33,988 bases of DNA from Clostridia bacterium (GCA_017407835.1 JAFQVV010000025.1:1-33988); one strand, 5' to 3'; counted from the first letter of the stretch, positions 1-8,695 are shown. The notes: a model not told the origin generated them from the letters alone. Translations and numbers: made by a program.

Positions 1-55
1 AATGACAGTACAACTATGTACTGCTTCGGGGGAGAAGTGATAGTGACACAGAACT

Positions 56-3000
56 TTATAACTCCTTTTCCCCCTCGAACGCCAGAACAGCATTGCCGGT
101 GAGGAAGACTTGACCTGAGGTGGTGACGCGGACGGTGAGGTCACCGCCGCGGAGCTTGACGGTGATATCGCAGTCGGGGTCGCAGTATCCGCAGGCGATG
201 GCGGCCACGGCGGCGGCGCAGGCACCGGTACCGCAGGCGAGGGTTTCACCGTTCCCTCGCTCCCAGACGCGCATCTTGAGGGTGCGGCGGTTCACGATGC
301 GCACAAACTCGGTGTTCACCCGTGCCGGGAAGCAGGGCGCGTACTCAAATTGCGGTCCGATTTGCTCCAGATCCAGGGGATCGACGCGATCCACGAAGGT
401 GACGGCATGGGGATTGCCCATGGACACGCAGGTGATGGGCCATTCTCTACCCGCGACGGTGATCGGGTATTCAATGATCTTTCCATCGTGGTTGGGGTGA
501 ATGTCGGTGGGCAGGGCGGCGGGATCCATGCTGAAGCTGCCCATGTCCACTTCTACCGTGGAAACTTTTCCCTCGGTCAGGATCAGCGCAAGGGGATAAA
601 TCCGCCCGCCCGCCTCGATGGTCAGGCGCAGGCGGCGAACCATACCTCGATCATACAGGAACTTCGCCACACAGCGCAGGGCGTTGCCCGCCGTTCCTCC
701 TTCACTGCCGTCCCGGTTGAAGATGCGCATCTTCGCATCGGCCACGGTCGAGCGCTCGATGAGGACGATGCCGTCCCCACCGATGGAGAAGTTGCGGTCG
801 CAGAGGTCAACTGCCAGCGATTCCGGCCCGTTGATTGAGCCGTCGGTGTTGTCGAGGTAAATATAGTCGTTGCCCAGCGTCTGCATCTTGGCAAAACGGA
901 TGCGCTGACGCTCGGTGCGCATATGATTGAGGTCAACCAGCTCGGTGTTCTGCTGACTCCAGCGGGAGGCAAGGGTGTCGGCAAGTGCACGGGCGGTGTC
1001 GAGGGAGGACATACACACAATACCCAGCTGCATGGCGCGGCGATTGAGGGAGATGTGCTCCTCCACCTTGCCCCGCAGGTTGGGACAGGTGTTCACGATA
1101 TAGCTGACCGAGCCATCCTCCAGATAGGGGAAGATGTTGTGCTCGCCCGAGGGATTGTCAACCACCGTGATGTCACAGCCCAGCTGCTCGATATACTGCG
1201 CCGTCTTGGGGGTGGCGTAGATGGCCATGCCCAGATCCATAAATTTCTTCGCCAATGCCAGCGCGTCGGGCTTGTCGCGGTCGTGGACGCTGATGTATAC
1301 GCCGCACTGCCGCTCGCCGCTGTGGGGGGAGCGGAGGGCAAAGCCCGCGCTGACCAGTCCCTTGAAGAGGGCCTCCTCCAGCGTTTTGCCCAAGCCCAGC
1401 ACCTCACCCGTGGACTTCATCTCGGGAGAGAGCATGGGATTGACGTGTCCCAGCTTGGCAAAGGAGAAGACCGGCACCTTCACCGCCACATAGGGGGAAT
1501 TGGGCCAGAGACCGCTGCCATAGCCCTGCTCGCGCAGGCTGCCGCCAACCATAATTTTGGTAGCCAGATCAACCATCGGTACGCCCGTCACCTTGCTGAT
1601 ATAGGGAATGGTGCGGGATGCGCGGGGATTGACCTCAATTACATACAGTTCGTTTTCATAGATGAGGTACTGAATGTTCACCAGCCCACGTGTGCCCAGA
1701 CGGAGCGCGAGCTTGGTGGAGCATTCCACAATTTTGTCCCGCATCCGATCGTTCACCGAGAAGGGGGGATAGACGGCGATGGAGTCGCCCGAGTGTACGC
1801 CCGTTCGCTCGATGTGCTCCATGATGCCGGGGATGAGCACATCGGTGCCGTCCGAGATCACGTCCACCTCCAGCTCGGTGCCAAGCAGATACTTATCCAC
1901 CAGCACGGGATCGTCAATGCCCTGGGCCTCGATGATGGCCATATATCGCGTAATGTCCTCGTCGCAGGCGGCGATGACCATGTTCTGTCCGCCGATGACG
2001 TAGGAGGGGCGGACCAGGACGGGATAGCCCAGCCTGTGTGCCGCGTCGAGCGCTTCGGCGGTGGTCATGACACCGCAGCCGGCGGGACGGCGAATGCCGC
2101 ACTCCTCCAGCAAAGCCTCGAAGCGGGCACGGTCCTCGGCCATGTCAATGCCGTCGGCGGAAGTGCCAAGCACCTTCACACCGCACTGATCGAGATGGGC
2201 GGTGAGCTTGATGGCGGTCTGTCCGCCGAAGGCTACCACCACGCCAATGGGCTTCTCGATGGCGAGTACATTGTCCACATCCTCGGGGGTGAGGGGCTCG
2301 AAGTAGAGTCGGTCGGCCACGTCAAAGTCGGTGGATACTGTCTCGGGGTTGTTGTTGATGATGACCACATCATACCCGAGCCGCTTCAGCGCCCAGGCGC
2401 AGTGCACCGAGGAGTAGTCGAACTCAATGCCCTGCCCGATGCGAATGGGACCCGAGCCGAGGACAACCACCGTCTCCCGGTCAGGATTGCGGAACGGCTC
2501 GACCTCGCTTGTCTTATCGTAGGTTGCGTAGAAGTAGGGGCGCTCGGCGGGAAATTCGCCGGCACAGGTGTCAACTAACTTGTAGACTGCGGGAATGTGC
2601 GCAGGCAGTGCGTGTCCCGTGATGCGCGAGAGGGCGCGGTCGGGGTAGCCGAGCTGCTTTGCACGCAGATATTGCTCGGGCGAGATGGATTTGCCCGCAA
2701 TGGTATCTTCAAAATCAGCCAGCCCCTTCAGCTTGGCAAGGAAAAAACGGTCGATTTTGGTTACATTGTAGATATCGTCGATGGAAACACCGGCTTTCAG
2801 CGCGCGGAAGATTTTGAACAGCCGCAGGTCATCGGCATGGTCGGGGATGTCGGTGGGATTACCTCCCAGCAGTTCTTCGGGCGCGTTCAGGGTGTCGAGG
2901 GAAATCTCCGCACCCCGCACCGCCTTCATCAGTGCCGCCTCAAAGGAGGGTGCAATGCTCATGACCTCGCCGGTAGCCTTCATCTGGGTACCGAGCTTAC

Positions 3001-4108
3001 GGTCAGTTCCACCAAACTTGTCGAAGGGGAACTTGGGCATTTTCAGCACCACATAGTCCACCGACGGCTCAAAGCAGGCGGTGGTTTTGCCGGTGATCTC
3101 GTTTTTGATCTCATCCAGGCGGTAGCCAAGCGCAATGCGCACCGAAACCTTGGCAATGGGATAGCCTGTCGCCTTGGACGCGAGGGCGGAAGAGCGCGAA
3201 ACGCGGGGGTTAACTTCAATCACCGCATAGCGTTTTGACACAGGATCAAGCGCGAACTGGCAGTTGCAGCCCCCCTCAATGCCCAGCGCCTCGATAATAT
3301 CGAGGGCCGCTGTGCGGAGCATACTGTATTCGGGAAGCGCGAGAGTCTGCGCGGGGGCAACCACGATCGAGTCGCCGGTGTGCACGCCCACGGGATCCAC
3401 GTTTTCCATCGAGCAGACGGCGAGACGGTTGCCCGCGCCGTCGCGAATTACTTCAAATTCGATCTCCTTCCAGCCGTAGATGTAGCACTCGATGAGTACC
3501 TGGTGGATGGGGGAGAGTTCAAGTCCCACGGCGGCGATGGTGCGCAGCTCATCGGGGGTGTAGGCAACGCCGCCCCCCGTTCCGCCCAGCGTAAAGGCGG
3601 GGCGAACGATGACGGGATAGCCGATGCGGTCGGCAATTGCCAGAGACTCATCCAGCGTGGTCGCAATATCGGAGGGGATCATGGGCTGGCCGATCTGCTC
3701 CATGGTTTCCTTGAAGAGCTCACGGTCCTCGGCGCGGATGATGGCTTCTGCATCGGTGCCCAGCAGGCGAATGCCCTGCTCGCGCAGATAGCCCTCACGG
3801 TGGAGCTGCATGGCGATGGTCAGACCTGTCTGACCGCCAAGCGATGCCAGAATCGAGTCGGGCCGCTCCTTTTCGATGATGCGTTTGATGGTTTCAGACG
3901 TCAGCGGTTCAAGGTAAATGGCGTCCGCCATAGCCTGATCGGTCATGATGGTGGCGGGATTGGAGTTGACCAGCACCGCCGAGACGCCCTCGGCGCGCAG
4001 AACGCGGCAGGCTTGTGCGCCTGCGTAGTCAAATTCGGCTGCCTGACCGATGACAATCGGACCTGAGCCAATTACGAGCACTTTTTTGATGGAAGAATCA
4101 AAGGGCAT
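56..4108 (-). CDS. carB-dapF: Carbamoyl-phosphate synthase large subunit fused to a diaminopimelate epimerase-like domain
   Basis: A single 1350-residue reading frame. Residues 1 to about 1060 are a full-length CarB, which makes carbamoyl phosphate from bicarbonate, ammonia and 2 ATP. It has two ATP-grasp halves (nucleotide-loop motifs RPAFTLGGTGGG and RPSYVIGGQNM, with the second half beginning near residue 546) and a C-terminal MGS-type regulatory domain (about 930-1060). From Met1063 (nt 922) the same frame continues, without stop or shift, into a complete DapF-like domain of about 288 residues (start FAKMQTLGNDYIY; motifs GGDGIVLI, MGNPHAVTF, ERGNGETLACGTGACAA). DapF normally interconverts LL- and meso-diaminopimelate using two cysteines. 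The second is present (Cys1292), but the first, expected in a CGN motif, is Ala1140 (TAGNALRC). The start overlaps the carA stop by 11 bp. No good Shine-Dalgarno precedes Met1063, so a fused product is likely. CarB identity is certain; epimerase activity of the tail is not. Confidence 0.95.
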   Translation of the reverse strand: MPFDSSIKKVLVIGSGPIVIGQAAEFDYAGAQACRVLRAEGVSAVLVNSNPATIMTDQAMADAIYLEPLTSETIKRIIEKERPDSILASLGGQTGLTIAMQLHREGYLREQGIRLLGTDAEAIIRAEDRELFKETMEQIGQPMIPSDIATTLDESLAIADRIGYPVIVRPAFTLGGTGGGVAYTPDELRTIAAVGLELSPIHQVLIECYIYGWKEIEFEVIRDGAGNRLAVCSMENVDPVGVHTGDSIVVAPAQTLALPEYSMLRTAALDIIEALGIEGGCNCQFALDPVSKRYAVIEVNPRVSRSSALASKATGYPIAKVSVRIALGYRLDEIKNEITGKTTACFEPSVDYVVLKMPKFPFDKFGGTDRKLGTQMKATGEVMSIAPSFEAALMKAVRGAEISLDTLNAPEELLGGNPTDIPDHADDLRLFKIFRALKAGVSIDDIYNVTKIDRFFLAKLKGLADFEDTIAGKSISPEQYLRAKQLGYPDRALSRITGHALPAHIPAVYKLVDTCAGEFPAERPYFYATYDKTSEVEPFRNPDRETVVVLGSGPIRIGQGIEFDYSSVHCAWALKRLGYDVVIINNNPETVSTDFDVADRLYFEPLTPEDVDNVLAIEKPIGVVVAFGGQTAIKLTAHLDQCGVKVLGTSADGIDMAEDRARFEALLEECGIRRPAGCGVMTTAEALDAAHRLGYPVLVRPSYVIGGQNMVIAACDEDITRYMAIIEAQGIDDPVLVDKYLLGTELEVDVISDGTDVLIPGIMEHIERTGVHSGDSIAVYPPFSVNDRMRDKIVECSTKLALRLGTRGLVNIQYLIYENELYVIEVNPRASRTIPYISKVTGVPMVDLATKIMVGGSLREQGYGSGLWPNSPYVAVKVPVFSFAKLGHVNPMLSPEMKSTGEVLGLGKTLEEALFKGLVSAGFALRSPHSGERQCGVYISVHDRDKPDALALAKKFMDLGMAIYATPKTAQYIEQLGCDITVVDNPSGEHNIFPYLEDGSVSYIVNTCPNLRGKVEEHISLNRRAMQLGIVCMSSLDTARALADTLASRWSQQNTELVDLNHMRTERQRIRFAKMQTLGNDYIYLDNTDGSINGPESLAVDLCDRNFSIGGDGIVLIERSTVADAKMRIFNRDGSEGGTAGNALRCVAKFLYDRGMVRRLRLTIEAGGRIYPLALILTEGKVSTVEVDMGSFSMDPAALPTDIHPNHDGKIIEYPITVAGREWPITCVSMGNPHAVTFVDRVDPLDLEQIGPQFEYAPCFPARVNTEFVRIVNRRTLKMRVWERGNGETLACGTGACAAAVAAIACGYCDPDCDITVKLRGGDLTVRVTTSGQVFLTGNAVLAFEGEKEL

Positions 4109-5162
4109 AGTTTGCAGCCTCCTCTGTCATCGAAATCACGCCGTCAAGATCGGCGGCGGTGGGATCGTACTGAATCGAGCAGGCGCGCAGGGCGGGATAG
4201 GCAACGCCCGCACAGCTGCCATCGTTGACATTGATGTGGGTGCAGACCGCCCCATCGGGCAGCGTTGCAGCATCAACGGCGAAGCCCTGATTCTGCGCCG
4301 TGATGGCGATTTTTCCGTCAGCGAGCGATTTGACAGGCTGATTTGCTCCACGATGCCCCGCTTTGAGCCGATAAGTGTCGGCGCTGAGGGACAGCGCCAT
4401 CAGCTGATGCCCGAGTCCCACGCCGAATGTGGGCAGTTTCCCCAACAGCTCGCGCAGAAGGGCAATAACGGGAGAAGTGTCGGGATCCTTGGGATCGCCC
4501 GGGCCATCCGATACAATCAGCAGATCGGGGGCGTCGGCGGATACCGTATCAGCCGATACCGTGGGGGAATATGCCGTCACGGCGATCCCCCGCTGCACCA
4601 GCCGCGCAGCTAAAGATGCACCGCATCCGCAGTCGATCAGCGCGGCACGGCATTTTTCCTCGCCCGTGGCGGGATATGTGCGCACATCGTTTGGGGCAAC
4701 TGCCGAAATTACACCCTCGGCGCGGTAGCTGCACAGCCCGTTGTCGGGGGCGGTTGGCATTTGGTCGGTGATGCGTGCGGGCATGGTGCCCTTCTCGCGC
4801 AGAATTGTCGTCAGCGCACGGGTGTCAATGCCGCTGATGCCGATCACGCCCTGCTCACGCAGGACGGCATCCAGCGCACCCGCACAGCGATAGTTGGAGG
4901 GGGCATCGCAAAGCTCGCGCACTACATAGGCGCGGGGATGCATCCTGTCGCTGACCATGTCCTCTGCAATCATGCCGTAGTTGCCGATGAGGGGATAAGT
5001 CTGGAGCAGAATCTGCCCATGATAACGGGGATCGGAGAGGGCTTCGATGTAGCCCACCATTCCCGTGGAAAAAACAAGTTCGCCGATCGTCTCGCCCGAA
5101 GCCCCGAAGGCTTCCCCGGCGAACACTTCGCCGCTTGCCAGTTGGAGATATCGTTTTGCCAT
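4098..5162 (-). CDS. carA: Carbamoyl-phosphate synthase small subunit, glutaminase site degenerate
   Basis: 354 residues. The start at 5162 is chosen because AAAGG lies about 9 nt upstream and MAKRYLQLASG matches the family N-terminus; the open frame upstream runs through a hairpin repeat. The N-terminal CarA domain is well conserved (STGMVGYIEALSDPRYHGQ, PLIGNYG, GISGIDTRALT). The class I glutamine amidotransferase domain keeps its fold motifs (SDGPGDP, HRGANQPVK, AQNQGFAVD) but lacks its catalytic residues. The nucleophile motif, normally GICLGHQ, reads GVGLGHQ with Gly249 for Cys. The usual HPE of the catalytic His and Glu reads DPT (Asp333, Thr335). The 84-residue spacing from 249 to 333 equals that from Cys269 to His353 in E. 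coli CarA, so the alignment is firm. The protein should be unable to hydrolyse glutamine, and may serve as a structural partner for an ammonia-using CarB. It sits inside the arg cluster. Confidence 0.95.
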   Translation of the reverse strand: MAKRYLQLASGEVFAGEAFGASGETIGELVFSTGMVGYIEALSDPRYHGQILLQTYPLIGNYGMIAEDMVSDRMHPRAYVVRELCDAPSNYRCAGALDAVLREQGVIGISGIDTRALTTILREKGTMPARITDQMPTAPDNGLCSYRAEGVISAVAPNDVRTYPATGEEKCRAALIDCGCGASLAARLVQRGIAVTAYSPTVSADTVSADAPDLLIVSDGPGDPKDPDTSPVIALLRELLGKLPTFGVGLGHQLMALSLSADTYRLKAGHRGANQPVKSLADGKIAITAQNQGFAVDAATLPDGAVCTHINVNDGSCAGVAYPALRACSIQYDPTAADLDGVISMTEEAANYAL

Positions 5163-5459
5163 GCGTGCTGCCTTTCTGTGGGGGGACCCTTTTTTGAAAA
5201 AAAGGGTCCCCCCACGCCCCCTCCCAAAAAACTTTGGGGCATGGGGGGATATAATTTCTTTTGTTATCGATAGAGGTGAACGATCGCCGTCCACGGACGG
5301 CGACCTTCGATGTGTACAATCGACCTGTGATCTGCCTTCGCATCAACCCAAATCAGTGTAGGTCAATCCATTTGTTTGAAAGCTTTTTGGGATGCTTACC
5401 CCCTTTTTCTCGAAAAAGGGGGTAAGCAGGGTTTGGGACAGCGTTCCAAGGTCTTCCCT
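5163..5459 (-). repeat. Composite palindromic repeat in the argF-carA gap
   Basis: This 297-bp gap holds no gene. Read in the transcribed (minus) direction after the argF stop it has: a small hairpin with TGGGAC/GTTCCA arms (5434-5448); a 15-bp perfect stem with a 4-nt loop (5394-5427) whose apex is T5/A5; a tail resembling AAAAAGCTTTCAAAC; a hairpin with TCGCCGTCC/GGACGGCGA arms (5284-5303); and a 16- to 17-bp perfect hairpin around CTTTTTT/AAAAAAG (5179-5214) just upstream of the carA ribosome binding site. The order of parts is the same as in the argC-argJ gap. None of the stems is followed by a U-tract, so they are not ordinary terminators. Confidence 0.8.
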
Positions 5460-6362
5460 TCACGCCATCAGCTTGACCATGACCGCCTTCTGTGCATGGA
5501 GACGGTTCTCGGCTTCCTCGAAGATTTCGTCAGCGTGGGCTTCCAGCACCTCGTCGGTGATCTCCTCGCCGCGGTGTGCGGGCAGGCAGTGCAGGACCAT
5601 CGCGTCGGGCTTGGCAACTGCCATGAGCTCGGCGTTGACCTGGTAGTTCGCAAAGACCTTCTGCCGCTCGGCAGCCTCACCCTCCTGACCCATGCTGGCC
5701 CAGACGTCGGTGTAGATCACGTCTGCGTCCTTTGCGGCAGCGTAAATGTCAGACGTCACGGTCAGCAGACCGGCGGCAAAGCCCTCGGCCATCACACCCT
5801 CGTCGGGGCGGTAGTCATCGGGACAGCCGATGGCCACATGGATGCCGAGACGGATACAGCCGGCAATGAGAGAGTTCGCCATGTTGTTGCCGTCCCCGAT
5901 AAAGCAGAGCTTGAGATCTTTGAAGGAGCCCTTCTTCTCGCGAATGGTCATCAGGTCAGCCAGTACCTGGCAGGGGTGGCAGAAATCGGTGAGCCCATTG
6001 ATGATCGGAATCGAGCCGTACTCAGCCAGTTCCTCCACATCCGACTGCTTGAAGGTGCGGATCATGATACCGTCGAGGTAGCGGGAGAGCACCCGTGCGG
6101 TGTCGCGGATGGGCTCGCCGCGCCCCAGCTGAATGTCGTTGCCCGACAGGAAGAGGGCCTGCCCCCCCAGCTGATACATACCCACCTCAAAGGAGACGCG
6201 GGTGCGGGTGGAGGACTTGGTGAAAATCATGCCCAGGGTCTTGCCCGCCAAATGGGGGTGGGGGATACCGTTGCGCTGCTCGTACTTGAGCTGATCGGCA
6301 AGGTTAAGAATGTCGAGGATCTCCTCACCGGTGAGATCGGAAAGTTTAAGAAGATGGTTCAT
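5460..6362 (-). CDS. argF: Ornithine carbamoyltransferase
   Basis: 300 residues, normal length for the family. It transfers the carbamoyl group from carbamoyl phosphate to ornithine to give citrulline, in the cytoplasm. The carbamoyl-phosphate loop SSTRTRVSFE (about residues 50-59), HPCQVLADLMT, the DGNNMANSL motif and the ornithine-side HCLPAHRGEEI motif are all intact. The start has AAGGGAG about 8 nt upstream. It lies 18 bp after argD and, past a repeat-filled gap, precedes carA-carB, so the enzymes that make and use carbamoyl phosphate are encoded together. Aspartate carbamoyltransferase was considered, but the HCLPAHRG and HPCQ motifs fit ornithine carbamoyltransferase. Confidence 0.97.
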   Translation of the reverse strand: MNHLLKLSDLTGEEILDILNLADQLKYEQRNGIPHPHLAGKTLGMIFTKSSTRTRVSFEVGMYQLGGQALFLSGNDIQLGRGEPIRDTARVLSRYLDGIMIRTFKQSDVEELAEYGSIPIINGLTDFCHPCQVLADLMTIREKKGSFKDLKLCFIGDGNNMANSLIAGCIRLGIHVAIGCPDDYRPDEGVMAEGFAAGLLTVTSDIYAAAKDADVIYTDVWASMGQEGEAAERQKVFANYQVNAELMAVAKPDAMVLHCLPAHRGEEITDEVLEAHADEIFEEAENRLHAQKAVMVKLMA

Positions 6363-6380
6363 GATGTTGCTCCCTTATCG

Positions 6381-7571
6381 TTAAGATTGTTCGGTATCGT
6401 TTTTCGATTCTATTTGCGCCAGAACGTCGGCGAGAATGGCAAGTCCGCGGTCGATATCGGCGTAGCTGATCGAGAGGGGAGGCAGAAGACGTACCTTGTC
6501 CTTCGCCGTCAGCACAATCAGTCCCTTCTCCAGACACTTCAGCGCCGCATCGTGCGCATCGCCCGCCTTGAGCGAGATGCCGATCATCAGCCCAAGTCCG
6601 CTGACGGCAGTTACGCTCGGCAGGGCCAGCAGCTTCTCGCGGAAATATGCCGCTTTTGCCTGGACTTCTGCCAAGAATGCATCGTCCAACCGCCCCAGCA
6701 CATAGTTGGCGGCGGCACAGCAGATGGGATTGCCCCCGAAGGTGGAGCCGTGCTTGCCCTTACCCAGGGTCTCGGAGACTTTTTCGCCCATGAGGGTCGC
6801 ACCAAGCGGCAAACCGCCCGCTAAGCCCTTGGCGGTGCTCATCACGTCAGGTGTGATGCCCAACTGCTGGAAGGCATACAAAGTACCCGTCCGCCCGTTG
6901 CCGGTCTGCACCTCGTCGAGGATGAGCAGAATGTCACGGTCAGCGCAGAGCTTCTGCGCGGCGGCAAGATATTCACGCTCAAGCGTAATCACGCCGCCCT
7001 CACCCTGCACCGGTTCCAGCATCAGCGCGCACACATCAGCGGTGAGCGCACCCTCAAGTGCCGCAATATCATTGGGGGGAACGTGAACAAATCCGGGGGT
7101 GAAAGGCATGAAATCGGTGTGGAACACATCCTGCCCCGTGGCAGAGAGGGTGGTGATGGTCCGCCCGTGGAAGGAACCCTGCAGGGTCAGAATGGTCGCA
7201 CGACCATCCCCATACTTGTCATGGCTGTACTTGCGCGCCACCTTGATGGCACATTCGTTCGCCTCAGCCCCCGAGTTGGAGAAAAATACCCGCTTCAGCC
7301 CCGTTCGGGTGCAAAGCGACTCCGCCAGACGGGACTGGGGCTCAGTATAAAAGTAGTTGCTCGTATGCGAAAGCTTGCGCGTCTGCGCACAAACCGCCTC
7401 GATCCAACCCGCATCGTTCGCCCCGAAGGTGTTCACCGCAATGCCCGAACCGAAGTCAATGTAGCCCTTCCCGTCACCCGAGAAGCCCGCATCGGTGCCC
7501 TCGGTCAGCACCGCATCATAACGCCCATAAGTCTGCGCAATATAGCTGTGGTCCAAATTCTTAATATCCAT
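6381..7571 (-). CDS. argD: Acetylornithine aminotransferase
   Basis: 396 residues, a class III PLP-dependent aminotransferase that converts N-acetylglutamate semialdehyde to N-acetylornithine with glutamate as donor. The PLP lysine is Lys248 in STAKGLAGGLPLGA; LILDEVQTGNGRTG carries the PLP-nitrogen-binding Asp; SNSGAEANECAIK and the SFHGRT motif are present. The ATG at 7571 is preferred over an in-frame GTG three codons earlier because AAAAAGG stands 8 nt before it. It follows argB across a gap filled by a hairpin repeat and lies 18 bp before argF. The operon setting favours ArgD over other acylornithine or GABA aminotransferases. Confidence 0.96.
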   Translation of the reverse strand: MDIKNLDHSYIAQTYGRYDAVLTEGTDAGFSGDGKGYIDFGSGIAVNTFGANDAGWIEAVCAQTRKLSHTSNYFYTEPQSRLAESLCTRTGLKRVFFSNSGAEANECAIKVARKYSHDKYGDGRATILTLQGSFHGRTITTLSATGQDVFHTDFMPFTPGFVHVPPNDIAALEGALTADVCALMLEPVQGEGGVITLEREYLAAAQKLCADRDILLILDEVQTGNGRTGTLYAFQQLGITPDVMSTAKGLAGGLPLGATLMGEKVSETLGKGKHGSTFGGNPICCAAANYVLGRLDDAFLAEVQAKAAYFREKLLALPSVTAVSGLGLMIGISLKAGDAHDAALKCLEKGLIVLTAKDKVRLLPPLSISYADIDRGLAILADVLAQIESKNDTEQS

Positions 7572-7584
7572 AAAAATCACCTTT

Positions 7585-7660
7585 TTGGAAAGTTTTTGCG
7601 GAGTCCAGAGGGGCTTTTTTCAAAAAGCCCCTCTGGTGGTGTGCGGGGCAACGCCCCGCG
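7585..7660 (-). repeat. Palindromic repeat, module A, between argB and argD
   Basis: In the transcribed direction, immediately after the argB stop, there is a GCGGGGC/GCCCCGC hairpin with a 3-nt loop (7643-7659), then a 15-bp perfect stem (arms 7605-7619 and 7622-7636) with CTTTTT/AAAAAG at the apex, then a tail reading CGCAAAAACTTTCC. This is the clearest short copy of the repeat family seen throughout the window. The next gene's ribosome binding site begins right after the tail. Confidence 0.8.
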
Positions 7661-7663
7661 ACC

Positions 7664-8515
7664 TTAATAAAACATCGTACCGATACCCTCGTCGCTCAGT
7701 ACTTCAATCAAAATCGCGTGCGGTACGCGACCGTCGATAATGAACACCGACTTCACGCCGCGGCGGATGGCCTCCACACAGCAGGCCACCTTGGGGATCA
7801 TGCCGCCCGAGATAATCCCATCCTTGATGAGGGTGGGCGCCTCGCTGACGTTGATCGCCGTGATCAACGAATCCTCGTCATCCTTGTCGCGCAGAATACC
7901 CTTAATATCGGTCATCGAGATCAGCGAGCAGGCCTTCAGCTCACCCGCGATGCGGGCGGCCACCGTGTCTGCGTTGATGTTGTACACATTGCCCGCGGTG
8001 TCATAGCCCACGGTGGAGATCACAGGGATGTATCCCGCATCCAGCGCGGTGATGATGGGATCCACCTTCACGGAGGTGATCTCTCCCACAAAGCCCAGCT
8101 CCTCGTTGACGGGAGCGGCCTCGATCATGTGGCCGTCGATGCCGCACAGACCGATGGCGCGGCCGCCGTTGTTCTCGATGAGGTTGACCAGATCCTTGTT
8201 TACCTTGCCCGCCAGCACCATCTGCACCACGTCCACCGTTTCCTTGGTGGTCTTGCGCAGGCCGCCGATGAACTCGGAGGGGATGTTCATTTTCTTGAGC
8301 GTATCCGTAATCTCGGGGCCGCCGCCGTGGACCAGCACCACCTTGATGCCGATTTGGTTGAGCAAAACGAGATCACGCATCACGCCGAGCTTGAGCTCCT
8401 CGTTGATCATGGCGTTGCCGCCGTATTTGACCACGATGATCTGGCCGTGGTATTTCTGTATGTAGGGGAGGGCTTGAGTCAGCACCTCGGCTTTGACTGC
8501 GTTGGTAATTTGCAT
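7664..8515 (-). CDS. argB: Acetylglutamate kinase
   Basis: 283 residues. It phosphorylates N-acetylglutamate, usually the feedback-regulated step of the cyclic arginine pathway. Amino-acid-kinase motifs are clear: VVKYGGNAM (catalytic Lys30), LVHGGGPEI, the NAG-binding region FIGGLRKTT, NADTVAARIAGEL, and GGMIPKV near the C-terminus. The start at 8515 has AAGGAG 7 nt upstream; the longer open frame extends into hairpin sequence. The long N-terminal stretch before VVKYGG (about 28 residues) resembles arginine-sensitive hexameric NAGKs, which fits a pathway with ArgJ, but arginine sensitivity is inference. Confidence 0.97.
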   Translation of the reverse strand: MQITNAVKAEVLTQALPYIQKYHGQIIVVKYGGNAMINEELKLGVMRDLVLLNQIGIKVVLVHGGGPEITDTLKKMNIPSEFIGGLRKTTKETVDVVQMVLAGKVNKDLVNLIENNGGRAIGLCGIDGHMIEAAPVNEELGFVGEITSVKVDPIITALDAGYIPVISTVGYDTAGNVYNINADTVAARIAGELKACSLISMTDIKGILRDKDDEDSLITAINVSEAPTLIKDGIISGGMIPKVACCVEAIRRGVKSVFIIDGRVPHAILIEVLSDEGIGTMFY

Positions 8516-8565
8516 GGTGTGTCTCCTTATGTATTCGTGTTGGAATATAGGTTTTATCGAATTTC

Positions 8566-8656
8566 TTCGCCCTCCCGGGCGAGACAGGGCGGGGAGACAC
8601 CATCTCAGACGCCGAAGTTTTCTCCCCGCCCTCTGCCTGCCCGCGGGGCAGGCATT
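8566..8656 (-). repeat. Two GC-rich hairpins in the argJ-argB gap
   Basis: This gap lacks the T/A-apex module found in the neighbouring gaps. It has a 12-bp perfect stem AGGGCGGGGAGA / TCTCCCCGCCCT (arms 8586-8597 and 8621-8632) and a second stem TGCCTGCCC / GGGCAGGCA (8634-8654). There is no T-run on either strand. It may be a different class of intergenic repeat or a transcript-processing site; no function can be assigned. Confidence 0.55.
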
Positions 8657-8695
8657 CACCCACCCCGCTTCCTTGGCTGGGCGTTGTCCGTAGGT

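Noticed and set aside
6..23. Hairpin CAGTACA/TGTACTG after the carB-dapF stop as a terminator
   Set aside because: Only 7 bp and no T-run visible on the minus strand before the window edge, so termination cannot be judged.
900..945. Separate dapF gene starting at Met1063
   Set aside because: No Shine-Dalgarno-like sequence at suitable distance and no stop codon between the two domains. It remains possible that some internal initiation occurs.
923..2578. Long plus-strand open frame (551 codons) opposite carB
   Set aside because: It is antisense to the strongly conserved CarB sequence, has no family signature and no ribosome binding site, and is a typical shadow frame in GC-rich DNA.
4098..5162. 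CarA as a pseudogene
   Set aside because: Frame, length, ribosome binding site and overlap with carB are intact, and only the catalytic positions are changed while fold motifs are kept, which points to selected loss of glutaminase activity.
5163..5459. Riboswitch or T-box leader before carA
   Set aside because: No T-box or aptamer core motif and no terminator/antiterminator pair with a T-run; the structure is explained by the dispersed palindromic repeat.
5376..6824. Plus-strand open frame (482 codons) opposite argF and argD
   Set aside because: It covers parts of two well-supported minus-strand genes and begins inside a palindromic repeat; no motifs.
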